Assembly: GCA_028023455.1 (NCBI GenBank)
Contig: JAQFVV010012476.1
Location: 2,959,820 to 3,023,819, forward strand
Origin: Epiperipatus broadwayi
Taxonomy: Eukaryota > Onychophora > Udeonychophora > Euonychophora > Peripatidae
Direction: 5' to 3'
Length of the DNA stretch: 64,000 bases
Shown: positions 33,916 to 45,500 of the stretch, one piece after another
Position numbering within the stretch: position 1 is the first letter of the stretch
Layout of the letters: every line of letters starts with the position of its first letter
Made by a program: the position numbers and the translations under genes
The notes under the pieces: model-generated
What the model was told of the DNA's origin: nothing
What the model saw: the letters and a program-made list of their open reading frames with translations, nothing else
Databases searched by the model: none

Positions 33916-34529
33916 GCGTATATATATAGCAAAAGTAACTGGTCACGGACGAATTCTCGCAAAAACGATACTTTTCGCGTGATCCTTCAAAATTTTTTCC
34001 TTCCGCACCCTTAAAAGCAATTTTTGAGGGTTACCCATTCGTAATGGAATCTTCAGGACATTATTACTAAACTTACAACAGTAAAGTAAGTTACAACACA
34101 TTAAAAAAATAGACGTCTTATCAAATTTTAAAAAACTACGACTGCTTCAAATACACACACTCTCACACGAAACTACAGAAAAAATAGATATTCTACTATT
34201 ATGAGAAAATGATGAACAAAATCAACTACTACAGCAGCCAATCAAAGCATTTCTTTGTCTTTGCTTTTAGCATAGAAAAAAGCCATAACTGGCAGCCATC
34301 GGGAACTCTTTCTGTGTTTTATTATAGAAAGAAGTCTCTTTGTGTTAGCTTCTGTCGCCACCATCACCTCCTCCATCCAACATAACATGAGGACTCTTTT
34401 CTGCATTTATAACATAGAAAAATTCCTCTTTTGTTTGGTGAAGGCTGGCGAAACAGTATATTTCTAGGAATTGACCTAGAAATAGCGACATCTCGAGGTG
34501 AACACCAGGGATGAGAAAACAACCAAATT

Positions 34530-35025
34530 TAAACTTTAATATGATTTCTTGTTTGGATATTTTATAGTTTCCTATACTAAATCAAACATAAAGAAAGAAA
34601 TAACTATGTTTATTGAAGCTTAAAGTTTAGCTTTAAAATGAAATTATGTGTGATAACATATTTTTTCAGTAACAAATGGAAGGTAGTATAATTTTTTGTC
34701 TTTGTAGCCAAGTGCCCATCTATGTATTCCCTAAACAATTAAGCTGTTGTATCAAAAATGTTTTGCCTTGTTTAGTGGCTAAATAATCTTTTTTGTATTC
34801 CTGTTTGGGAGGAATTATGGAGGTTATAAATGAAAAATCACGAGGTATTTTTTAATTTCACCAGAAGATCATCAAGATCCTTAATAAGTGGTGTGGGGTT
34901 TTATTTCTTTGAGTGAAAAATGTAATTATTGATGTAATTATATTAATAAATATGAACTAAGCTTCTATGGGATTTAGAGAAATAATATTTATTTCTTGGA
35001 AATAATTAATTTTATAAATCTCAAT
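34530..35025. other. AT-rich stretch with no recognisable gene
   Basis: Nothing recognised. Confidence 0.35.
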
Positions 35026-35028
35026 TTT

Positions 35029-35100
35029 CTAACAGTTTCAACTGTCCTGCAGTCTTCATCAGAGCTTTTGCATAAAGACTGCAGAACAGTTTAAACTGTT
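35029..35100 (-). ncRNA. Family-D hammerhead-like motif within an imperfect palindrome
   Basis: Minus strand: ctgatga, extra A, stem II gactg/cagtt, gaaac, tgttag. Stem I closes by only two pairs. The surrounding 70 bases are palindromic ('ctaacagttt' at both ends), the second half being a mutated inverted copy. Confidence 0.4.
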
Positions 35101-35945
35101 AGAAAAATAAAGGAATTATATAAAAAAGTTTTGCATTAGAGCATATATGTGGAGATTTATAAAAGTAATATATATATATGAAGAAATGCAAAAAAGGTAC
35201 AGAAGAAGATATGAGAATAATACTTCTTGGAAATAAATTAGTTTCCTGAGATTGCTGTCTCTGGAGTAGAAGTTTTAAGAAGCAGTCTTACAGTATTATT
35301 GAGAGAGAATAATGATTAATTAAGAAAGTAAATTGTAAGTTCCACATTAAGCTCAAGATGATCAGCGAAACTTTCAGGTAAATAGAGGACTTTATATGAC
35401 AATGAAAGTCTGGAGAATAAAATAACAGATCAATGTGTTGAATGTTTTTTGATATAAAAAATATATAGAGTTACTTGAAAAGAATTTGTCTATATGTATG
35501 AGTTTTCAATTGATGAGATGTAATTATTTTGAGACAAATTTTGTATATGAACATATTACAATCCCTTAAAATGATGATCAGATAGGAGTTAGTATTCAAA
35601 ACTAAGTTACTTTGATGAATAATGTTATGTATCAATGCAGCTTTTTATGTAAATATAATATAGTTATATTACTAGTGAAAGCAGTATGTTAGAAAGTACC
35701 AATGCACAAATTTTGGTCAATATTCAGAATTTTGATTTGAAAGAGGGTTTATTAATCAACAAGTATATTAATTCCTGCTGCAGTCATGTTTGTTTGGTAC
35801 ATATGAAGATATACAAACTTTTTTAAAAAAAATAGGTGCATCTATAATGGAATTAGCTGAATATTTAGTTTCTGTAAATTTAATTATATGAAGTGTAAAC
35901 AGCTTAAGAATAAGTTAATTGCTCTTGCGAAGACAAAGCTGGTAA
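35100..35945. other. AT-rich stretch with no recognisable gene
   Basis: Nothing recognised before the PLE-E relic. Confidence 0.35.
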
Positions 35946-35949
35946 GTTT

Positions 35950-37790
35950 ATCATTATGAAAGGAAATGAGTTCAGGGAGAAAATGGATAAAGAATTAAAT
36001 AATGGTAAATATACATTTTTAGAAAAAGATCCAGGTAATGTGATTAAAAGTAAGTTAATAAATATTACGAAAAAAATGGTAAATTTAAATTTTTTTAATA
36101 AAGTAGATTATAATATTTTAATTTGCGAAGTGCAGATAGTTGAAAATTGAAATAGAGATACTGCCAAATCTCTAGCACTTGTTATAATACTTATCTGACA
36201 GCCAATCAGATGTCATAGATAGCTGTCCAAATGACATCCAAACCTAAACACACAACAAAAAAATATTTGTTGTGTGTTTAGGTTTGGATATCATTTGGAC
36301 AGCTATCCATGACATCTGATTGGCTGTCAGATAAGTATTATAATGAGCTAATACTTATTGACAGCCAATCAGATGTCATGAATAGCTGTCCAAATGATAT
36401 CCAAACCTAAAAACACAAGATGTTGTGTGTTTAGGTTTGGATGTCATTTGGACAGCTATCCATGACATCTGATTGACTGTCAGATAAATATTATAATGAA
36501 CGCTAGAGATTTGGCAGTATTTCAATTTATTTTAAAGTAGATTATTTAAAATATTATCCAAATGATTTCATATCAGCTAAGATGCTTATGAATATTAAGA
36601 CTCATAAAGATGGTTTTCCTTTAATATTTATTTTTGATTTTACAGGTAGCATTATAGATCGTATTTCTAGGTTCTTGAATAATTTTTTAAAACAATTTAT
36701 TGCTTTTTGTCATTAGACATTTTTTTCTTCTTTTGAAACTTGTTATAAGATTAATAATTTTAAAATGGAAAGTAATTGGGTATTTGGTAGTTTAGATATT
36801 GAGGATATGTATCAGTCTGTTAATAGATTAAGCAGTATTGGTCTTCCTATGTCTGCGGTGGTTAAGAATAGATTTTTATCAAAAATTAAAATTAAAGTTA
36901 TAAAGATTTGCTTTTACTATTAGAGGATTCTATATATTTTACTTATAATGGTAATTTTTATAAAATTAAGGAAGGGTCGATAATAGGTTATATTATTTCT
37001 ACTTTAGGTTGTTCTGTTTATATTAATTATTTGGAAGAAGAAATTATTATTAAAAAAAATTGTTTATATTTAAAGTTATTTGTTAAATATATGGGTGATC
37101 GTTTGTTTGTAGTTGAAAATGATAAATTGAAAGAGTTAGAAAATGAGTTTGATTGTTTTGATCCTTCTATAAAATACGTGGTAGAAGGAGGAGGGTTAGA
37201 TTTTGTTAAATTAATTTTTTAGATCTATTGGTGACTAATTGTTTAGTGTGTAGTTATTATGTTAACAATAATGGATTAAGGTTTATAATTAAATATGATA
37301 GCTATCAATCTGTATTTCATAAATAGCTGCTTTAAAATATTATTGTTAACTTATTAGTATATAATATAGTAATTTAAAATATTATTGTTATAGTAATAAG
37401 AAATTAAATAATTCTAGTGGGGTAGCTTTGTTTCAGAAAGGTCAATTCTATAAAGATTATTTGAGTGTTAGCTACTCTCATAAATTTGTTAAAAGTATTT
37501 TATTTAATAGTAATAATTGTAATGATGTAAAGGATAAAGAAAAAATATGATTTTATTTCTTTGCCATTTAAATTGTCTTCTTATAAAATTCTATGTAAAA
37601 ACAATTTGTTGCAAATAAGAAAATTGCTTGGAAAATAAGTATTACTTTAAATTATTTATTAAATAATACAAAGGAAATTTTTGATAAAAAGATTATTCCT
37701 GGTGTAGTGTATATTTGGGGTAATTTTGATTATTTATTGACTAGTTTATCTTTATGCTTTTAATGTATATAATTTACAATATTCAATTAA
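35950..37790 (+). pseudogene. Penelope-like element family E, RT relic split by a hairpin insertion
   Basis: The first part (35956-36150) is 'MKGNEFREKMDKELNNGKYT' with 'LEKDPGNVIKSKL', matching the PLE region before the RT core (...Y..L..DPT..). After the insertion at 36148-36526 comes 'MLMNIKTHKDGFPLIF' (the PLE K.HK..P block). Next is 'SNWVFGSLDIEDMYQSVNRL' (motif A, LDI.DMYxSV), then from 36908 'LEDSIYFTYNGNFYKIKEGS', 'VKYMGDRLFVV' (in place of the YVDD block) and 'FDPSIKYVVEGGGLDFV'. A further ~500 bases give a decayed linker. There are many frameshifts and extreme AT bias. YVDD reads YMGD, so a catalytic Asp appears lost. It is a different family from PLE C. Confidence 0.8.
36148..36526. 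mobile_element. Double-hairpin foldback inserted in PLE-E
   Basis: The ends are inverted ('gaaatagagatactgccaaa' at left, 'tttggcagtatttcaatt' at right). Inside are two consecutive near-perfect hairpins, about 36195-36345 and 36350-36498, each with ~65-base arms carrying 'ccaatcagatgtcat' and 'gacatccaaacctaaacaca'. The two hairpins are themselves near-identical. It interrupts the PLE-E reading, so it is younger than that element. Confidence 0.85.
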
Positions 37791-37849
37791 TATATGAATT
37801 TTTTCTACAGTATAGGTTTTTTCAAACCTGCACTCCAATATGTAATATA

Positions 37850-37965
37850 TAGGGGATTGAACTCAGATTTTCACAAGACCCTCAACTATCCATGCTATCA
37901 CATACTGCTGACACACTTGATCACACACATGTCAAAAAGATAAATAATCACCAATAAATAAAAAT
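37850..37965 (-). repeat. Family-A tRNA-like end fragment
   Basis: 'ggggattgaactcagatttt', 'ccctcaactatccatgctat' and 'aaagataaataatcaccaat' match the outer half of family-A arms. The hammerhead part is missing because the unit is truncated at the PLE-D boundary. Confidence 0.65.
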
Positions 37966-38084
37966 TAAAATTTTTTATATCTATAATTAAAAAAAAAATT
38001 TTCTGAATTTTTTCAAAAATAATAATTATATATTTTATATCTTTTAAAAATGTTCTTTACATATTTATAATCATTTCCTACATT

Positions 38085-38870
38085 TTCCAACTATTTAATA
38101 AAGCCCATTTTCTTCCTAATTTTGCTGGACCTTTTACTATATTTATACATTTACCCAAGTTTTCTTGAATATATAATGTTTCATAATATATTCTCTTATG
38201 ATAATCCTTCACATACTTTATAATACTTATATTTTCTTTAGATTTCATTTTATGCCCTTATCCAAATAATGCAAATATGGTCTTGACATCATGTCTTTTC
38301 TATTAATGACTTGATCATGTTCCCTACCTCTCTCAATTGCTAATCTTCCTGTCTTTCCTATATATATTTTATTGCACTTTCCACAGCTAATTTTATAAAC
38401 TAGCCATACTCTATTATTGACATCATTTAACTCTTTTGCATTATTTAACCATTTATCTAAAAGCTATTTTTACATTACTCAGCAATTTTTCTTTCATTAA
38501 TCTTTTATATACCTTTTCTGAATATGAAATTGACATTCATTTACTATCTCTATACTTATTATTATTATTCTCATTTATTCTATCTATTTTATTATCAAAA
38601 ATCCTTCTAATTGCTTTCCTTTTGTAACCTATTTTTAGATAATCATTTTCCTCCTTTAATTTCTGATTATATGTCTCTTTTTATCTAATGTTATTCTTTC
38701 ATTCTTTAATTTAAATTCCTTTAAAATACATTTTTGGCATCATGGCTAATAGGACTTTGGATCAATCAACCCTCTAGTCTTTTTATCATTAATATAATGT
38801 TCAACAATTAACTCATTCATCAGCCCTCTTCTTAAATAATGTCTAAATATTTTAGTCCATTTATTTATTT
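38085..38870 (-). pseudogene. PLE-D GIY-YIG endonuclease region, inverted partial copy
   Basis: Minus strand: 'LVYKISCGKCNKIYIGKTGR' then 'LAIERGREHDQVINRK', a clear GIY-YIG nuclease of the PLE type (CxxC before YIG, then R...H). Stops appear downstream. Upstream it carries the linker with 'TRGLIDPKS'. It is truncated before the RT. Confidence 0.8.
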
Positions 38871-38879
38871 ATGTATTTG

Positions 38880-41210
38880 TGACAACATTATGGACAAATA
38901 AATTGTATTGGATATTTGACCATTTTAATAATTTAGTTTTATGTATTGGCATTATAAAGTTTTCTGAATGTTATTATACAAGATTTCAATATGGGGAAAT
39001 ATGATTCAAGTAGTATATGGACATTTACATTTAAATTAAAATTGGAAGAGGTTGGTTTTAATAAATTCAAAACAATATGGAATGTTTAGAGAAGAATTGA
39101 AATAACAATTATATAACATTTTTGAATCGATATAAGAAATGCCTACATTGTGTAAGTTTAAAATTAGCAATGTAAAAATCAATAAGAACAAAGGATTGTG
39201 CATTAAACTTAGAATGATAGGTTTAAATTGATTTTTGAAGGAAAAATATGGTGAAATGAATTATTGTATTAAGAAATATAATAGGAAAAAGTATATGTTA
39301 AAGAAGAATATATCAGAGAGTATCTTTGTATATTTAAAAAATGTGTTAATGATTCACGATAATAATTTAAAAACTAAAATTTCAAAAATACATGATAATA
39401 AATGGAAATGGTTATGTTATAATGAAATAAAGTCGAATGAAAGAAAGGATAAAGTAAATAACTGGAATGAAGAAGAGGATTATAATTTTGTAAATTTGCC
39501 AAATAGTGATTTTGATAATGATCAGCCAACAATTATAAATAAAGGAGTTAAATGTATTCCATTTGTAATAAAGATGTTCATCAAGAAACGATAGTATGTG
39601 TAGAGGCAGCAAATATAAAAAATGACTTAAAGATTGAATTACAATCAAAAATTAATAATATTATAAATAAAAGTATCAAGTATAATAAAAAAGAATGGAA
39701 GGAAAAGTGTGTTATACAAAAAATTATTGATAAAACAAGAGTGGAAAAATTAATAATTATGAGTGAGGTTAAAGGTTCAATATTTATAATTTTAATGAAT
39801 CAGATTGAAAGAAAAATATATAGATATGGGTAAACAAGGGTATAAAAAGTTAAGCAAGGATCCAACATGATTTGAACATGCATGTATGTTTGGAAAGTAA
39901 AGACTCATAAAGAAATGTATGCCAGTAAAAGTAATTTTAGATTCAAGTAATTGTATACTTAAAGATTTGTATGAAATAATATATAGAAAAATTGTAGAAG
40001 TAATAGGATTTGGAAAATATATTAAAAATAATTTAAGTAATATCAAGTTAAATAGAAATTGATTGATAGGATCATTTGATATTGAAAGGATGTATCAAAA
40101 TGTGCATAGAAAGGATAGTATTGATATTGTTAAGGACAAATGAAAAATAAGGAATATTTTATCAGAAGAATGGATTTATGAAGCATTATTAATAATAAAT
40201 GAGGTATTTTATTCTAAATATAAGAATTTTGGGGTATAGGTAAAGGATGGGTAATGGGATGTTCAATTATAGTATTGAGGAAAGTATAATTGATGGAGTT
40301 ATAAGTAATAATGAGATTAAAGAATATTACAAATATGTGGATGATGTTATTAGTGTAGGACATGGTAGAAGTATTAATAACGTTTTTAATGAGTTAAATG
40401 GGAATAAGTACAATATTGAATTTACAATGGAGAAGGAAGAAAATTGACTGAGGGATGATGAATGAGTTAATTGTTGAACATTATATTAAATATAAAAAGA
40501 CTAGAGGGTTGATTGATCCAAAGTCCAATCAGCCATAGTGCCAGAAAATGGGAGTTTTAAAAGGATTTAAATTAAAGAATGGTAAGATAATGTTAGATAA
40601 AAAAGAGGCATATGAACAGAAATTAAAGAAGGAAAATAATTATGTAAAAATAGATTATAAAAGGAAAGCAATTAGAAGGATTTTTGATAATAAAAGATAG
40701 AATAAATGAGAATAATAAGAATAAGTATAGAGAAAATAAATGGATGTCTATTCCATATTCAGAAAAGGTATATAAAAGTTAATGAAAAAAAAATTGCCAA
40801 ATAATGTAAAAATAACTTAATAAGTCTTTAGATAAATGGTTAAATAATGCAAAAGAGTTAAATGATGCCAATAATATAGTGGGGCTAGTTTATAAAATTA
40901 ACTGTGAAAAGGCAATAAAGTATATATAGGCAGACAGGAAAAATGGCAATTGAAAGAGGTAGGAAACATGATAAAGCTATTAATAGGAAAAATATGAGGT
41001 GACTATATTTGCAGTATTTGGATAGAAGGCACAAAATAAAATGTGAAAAAAATAAGCGTTATAAAATATCAAAGGATTACCACAAGAGAATATATTATGA
41101 AATATTGTATATTCAAGAAAACTTGGACAAATGTGTAAATACAGTAAAAAATCCAGCAAAATTAGGAGGAAAATGATCTTTATTAAATAGTTGGAAATGT
41201 GGGAAATAAT
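38880..41210 (+). pseudogene. PLE-D polyprotein: N-terminal, reverse transcriptase and endonuclease regions (broken)
   Basis: The long frame 39235-39594 is basic and ends 'NLPNSDFDNDQPTIINKGVK', matching the PLE block NLS...L...E..LL.KGLkF. The frame shifts at about 39560 into 'MYSICNKDVHQETIVCVEAA', then 'VEKLIIMSEVKGSIFII' (equivalent to ADKGN..VV) and 'MGKQGYKKLSKDPT'. RT palm: 'SFDIERMYQNVHRKDSID' (motif A) at about 40075, 'KGWVMGCSI' (equivalent to the G..MGS block) at about 40245, and 'EYYKYVDDVISV' (YVDD, catalytic Asp pair present) at about 40325. The linker 'LIVEHYIKYKKTRGLIDPKS' leads to a decayed GIY-YIG ('VYKINCEK', 'VYIGRQEKWQL') near 40890. Multiple stops; very AT-rich codons. 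Confidence 0.8.
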
Positions 41211-41510
41211 TGTAAATATGTAAATAACATTTTTAAAAGATATAAAATATGTATTTAATTATTATTTTTGAAAAATTTGTAAAAAAAATTTTTTGAATTG
41301 TACGTACAAAAATTTTTAAATTTTAATTTATTTAGTTGAATATTATAAATTGTTTGTATATGTAGATGTAAAATATATTAAATTTATTTATTTATTTATT
41401 TGATTATAATATCAAAGTATATTTTAAGAAAGCACAATCTAATGTAAATAATGTCCAGTAGATGGAGTAGCTATAGTTAATTGGTTATGTGACAGAAAGG
41501 AGTTAGATGA

Positions 41511-42446
41511 GCAATAGTAGAGTGTACAGTATGTGCTGAGGTATATCATTTGAAATGTTTAAATAAGAATAGGAAGGATGTAACAGGTTTCTGGATATGT
41601 AGTCAGTGTGTAAATGTGATTAAAGAGGTGAGAAAGTGGTTTTTAAGTGTAGGTAGTCTAGAGAGAAAGTCAGAGAAGAGGGAGAAAAATGTAGTTAAGA
41701 AAGTTAGGACAGGGTATGGTTTTAGTGGAGTGTCAGGAAATATGGGTGGAGGAAGTAGTAATGCAATGGAGATGGTTAGCCAGAGAATAAATAAGATAGA
41801 GGAAGAAGTGAAGGATGTAGAAGTAAAATTAAAATTGTTAGAGATGAAGTGTGAAGAGATAAAGGAATTATTGAGTAGAAATGATAAGGAAGAAATGGAT
41901 AAGGAGGTTCAGAAGGTGGTAGAAAAGATTACAGATGGAGTAGAGAAAGTAGACTATGATATAGTATTGATAGGAGATTCACTAATAAGAGAATGTGGGG
42001 ATATAATTGCAAAAGAAAATAGAAGCAGGTATGTTAGAGTATGTATGCCTGGAGCAAAAATTAGGGATGTGACAGATAAAGTAAAAAAGCAAGGTAGTAG
42101 AGATGTATATTTAATGGTAGGGACTAATAATTTGTTACAGCCATCAGAGAAAGTAATGGATGAGTATGTAGAATTGATTAGGAATTTGAGAGAGATTAAA
42201 GGAAGAGTAGAAGTAATGGGACTATTACCAAGATTTGATAAGAGGCATTTGTTAGATAGGGCATGTTCTATAAATGAGAGAGTGAAAAAATTGTGTGAGA
42301 GAAATAATGTTGTGTTTGTGGATGTATCAGATTGGTTTATTGGAAAGAGGGAGTTATATAGTAAAGATGGTTTGCACTTAGTAAAACAAGGAAGTGAAGT
42401 TTTAGGGAGTCTGATATTTAAAGAATATAATTCGGGAAACTTTTAG
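41511..42446 (+). CDS. CR1-like ORF1: PHD-like finger, coiled coil and SGNH/GDSL esterase
   Basis: Open from 41511 to the stop at 42446 (311 codons), with no in-frame ATG before the zinc finger, so its N-terminus is probably lost. The start reads 'AIVECTVCAEVYHLKC' and 'FWICSQC', giving C-x2-C...H-x2-C...C-x2-C, a PHD-type finger. Residues ~85-140 are charged heptad-like sequence ('ISKIEEEV', 'KLKLLEMKCEEIKELL' type), a coiled coil. From ~150 an SGNH hydrolase follows: IGDSL (block I Ser), VGTNN (block III), and SKDGLHL (block V Asp/His), so the catalytic Ser-Asp-His set is visible. ORF1 proteins of CR1/L2 LINEs are known to carry such esterases and bind nucleic acid or membranes. The fold assignment is secure; the biochemical role is inferred from the family. 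Confidence 0.88.
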   Translation, partial: AIVECTVCAEVYHLKCLNKNRKDVTGFWICSQCVNVIKEVRKWFLSVGSLERKSEKREKNVVKKVRTGYGFSGVSGNMGGGSSNAMEMVSQRINKIEEEVKDVEVKLKLLEMKCEEIKELLSRNDKEEMDKEVQKVVEKITDGVEKVDYDIVLIGDSLIRECGDIIAKENRSRYVRVCMPGAKIRDVTDKVKKQGSRDVYLMVGTNNLLQPSEKVMDEYVELIRNLREIKGRVEVMGLLPRFDKRHLLDRACSINERVKKLCERNNVVFVDVSDWFIGKRELYSKDGLHLVKQGSEVLGSLIFKEYNSGNF

Positions 42447-42521
42447 AAGCAGGGTGGGCTTTTAAATTGTAATATTATCAAAAAGAAGAAGAATGGAGGG
42501 GGTATAAGAAATAAGCAAAAG

Positions 42522-45500
42522 ATGGTTGATTTAGATATAAGGGTAGATGTGGAGAGGGAAGGGTTTTGTAAGATTAGTGGTAAGAAAGTTTGTCATAAAT
42601 GTAATGAAGAAGAAGAAATCAAAAGAATTTATAAAAGAGTATTTAGGAAAGAAGAAATTGTTAAAATTGGGTTTTTGAATATGCAAGATGGTAGAAGACC
42701 AGAAAAGTGGCTGGAATTAAATAAAGCAATTGAAAATGAAGGGCTTGAGATATTAGCAGTAGTGGAAACTCATTTAAGAGAAGAAGAAGAACCTATTTTG
42801 GAAGAGGTAGTATGGCAGGGTACAAACAGAAAAGAAAAAGAAAAAAGGGGTGGTGGTATAGGCGTTATATCGAAAAAATATTTAAATATTGTTAAATGTC
42901 AAGAACATTTGTGGTTTGAAATAAGGTTGGGTAGACAATAATGGATGGTGGCTGTAGTGTATATCGCCACTGGAGATAGTCAAACTGTAATGGAGTGGAA
43001 CAATAGTATATATGAATGCCTAGTTAAGGATATACCGAGTTTTAAAGAAAAGGGGAAGAGAATAATGGTTATAGGGGATATGAATGGACATATTAAAGAA
43101 ATTGATGATGTAGATAATAAAAATGGTCAGTTTTTGAAGGAATTTTGTCAGAGAATAAATTTGAGCATTGTGAATTTATTAAATGTGTATGAGGGACAAT
43201 ACACATGGTCTAGGAATAATCTATTTCACCCAATAGATTATGTATTGGTAGAGAAAGAGGGAATGAATAAAATATGGAAAATTAAAGTGTTTGATAATGA
43301 AGAGAGAATATGTAATAGTGATCATAACTTTATTGTAATAGAAATAGTAATGTGATGGAGGATGGAAATAAAGGTAGAAATAATAGTGAAAGATGTGGAT
43401 GAAGAGTGAATGATAAGAATAAGTTGGAAGAGTATAAAATAAAAGTTGAAGAAACCATAGAGCAGTTGGTTGGGGATGAGTATAACGACTGGTGTGGTGA
43501 AATAGAAAAAGTGGTAAATAGGATTTTAGTCGAGAATATGCAGAAGAATAAAAGTAATAAAAATTGAGAGTTAGTAAAAGTGTAAAAGAGAAGGAAAAAA
43601 GCATGCAGAGAATATAAATGTGCTATTAAGAATAAAGAAAGTGAAAATGATATTAATGCTAAATCGGGAAAGTACTTAGAAAAGAAGAAGCTAGCTAAAA
43701 TAGATAATTATAGAGAGAGGATGAAGTTAAATAGTAAATTGTTGGAGGATATTAATAAAAGTGGAAGAGATGGGAGTAAAAAAATTTGGAATTACATTAA
43801 AAGGAGAAATGTAGAGGAAAGAGAGATAGTATTAATAGATGATGAGCTAGAGAAAATCTTAAATAGACATTTAATGGATATAGAAAAGATGTTAGATGTG
43901 AAGGAATTAGTGATAGAAAACATGAAAGCAGTTAGTAATGGGAATATTAGGTTCACAAAAAATGAACTGAATGAGGTAGGGAAGAGATTGAAAAGTGGAA
44001 AGGCAAGACGTTTAGATGGATGGGCAGCAGAGATGATAATGAATTTAGGGCATAGAGCAAGAGCAAAATTATGTTTTAATAAGATGGCACAGAAGACAGT
44101 TTTTCCGGGTAGTTGGAGTAATACAAGAATAAGATTATTATTTAAAGGAAAGGGTAAAGATCATAGAAAGTTAAATAATTATAGACCAATAGCGGTAACA
44201 TTAGTTTTATATAAAGTTTTCGCATATATGGTAGCTGGAAGAGTTTAAAATGGATGGAAGAGAATAATGTAGTGGGGAAATGCAAGTTGGTTTTAGGTCA
44301 GATAGGCATATAGGAGATAGTTTGTTTGTAGTTAACACAACTTATGGAGATGAGTAGGAATTCAGGTAGATCGTTATATATGAGTTTTATAGATATAGAG
44401 AAAGCATATGATAGAGTAAATAGAAATAGATTATGGGTAAGTTTATTCAATTTGGGAATGGATGAAGCTTTAGTAAATATTATTAAGAAATTATATGAAA
44501 ATAATTATTATACTTACCAATTAGGGGATATAGAATCAGTTAAAGTTAAAAATGGGATGGGATTAAGGCAAGGATGCCCTATGTCACCGATTTTGTTTTC
44601 GTTGTTTTTGAGTGAAATGGAAAAAGCAATAGAAAGACTAGGAAAAGGGGTAGAGATACCGTTAATAGGTGGCAAAGGAATATATACTTTGTCGGGTCTT
44701 TTTTTTTGCAGATGATATCCTTTTATGTGCAGAAAGAAGAGAAGATATGGATATTATGTTGAGGACATGGGCAAGGGTGGGTAAAGAGATGGGGATTAAA
44801 TTTAGTGAAGAAAAATCAAATATAATGATGGTTAATACTGGGGAAAGAGAGGATGTAGATTTTTTATTGGGGGATATAAAGTTAAGTGTGGTGGATAGAT
44901 ATAGGTATTTGGGAATCATCTTATGTAATCAGGAAAATTGCTTGGATGAATGGGAGAAAAAATTGGTAAATGAAGCAAAGAAAAGAAAGGGTTTGGTAAA
45001 GAAACTAACAGTATTTTCATATAATAAATATGATGTAGCTAGAATTGTATGGAAGGAAGTTGCAGTAGCAGGGTTAACATATGGTAATGATGCATTATGT
45101 GTTAGTAAAAGGATTTTAGATTATTTAGAGAAAGTACAAAGGGAAGTAGGAAGACGTGCATTAGATGCAGAGGTGTGGCCAGCAAAGGAGGCAATTCAAG
45201 GAGAAATCGGATGGTCAAGTTTCTACATGAGAGATGTAAAAAGTAAAATGAAAATGTTTGGTATGTTGCAGTTTATGGATAGTAAAAGAATAGCCAAATT
45301 AGTGTTTAATTGGGTTATGAGTAAAGGCAGGTAACAAGATGAGTGAGAATAGTAATGTGGTATGCAAAAGATTTGGATAAAGAATTTATATCGGTATACT
45401 TGTATAAAAGATGGGATGATTGTGCTAGGAGGATTGTTGAGTGTTATAGTGGTAAAGAATGGGATAAAAGAATAGAAGCATTAATAAAAATAGGGAGTTG

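Larger units (their letters stand above)
32683..34524. mobile_element. 1.84-kb element with 28-bp perfect terminal inverted repeats and internal tandem arrays
   Basis: Left TIR 32683-32710 begins 'ggttgttttctcatccctgg'; right TIR 34497-34524 is its exact complement. Flanks both contain 'aatttaa' (32676-32682 and from 34526), a possible target duplication with a one-base offset. The inside has two tandem arrays and a GC-richer 3' part (33930-34480). No transposase is recognised, so it is probably a non-autonomous DNA transposon of unknown superfamily. Confidence 0.75.
37975..41335 (+). mobile_element. PLE family D: head-to-head pair (partial minus copy plus long plus copy)
   Basis: The left arm (about 37975-38870, minus) is an inverted copy of 40440-41330 (plus). 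Examples are 'gttgaacattatatta' with 'aaagactagagggttgat', the GIY-YIG region, and the terminal 'ttaaaagatataaaatat'. The right copy extends from about 38880 through N-terminal, RT and endonuclease regions. Both 3' ends face outward, as in PLE C. Arm divergence is higher than in PLE C, so it is older. I could not assign a target duplication. Confidence 0.8.

Noticed and set aside
43221-43604. 127-codon minus frame inside CR1
   Set aside because: Antisense shadow of the APE endonuclease region, with Phe/Tyr/Leu bias typical of antisense AT-rich code.
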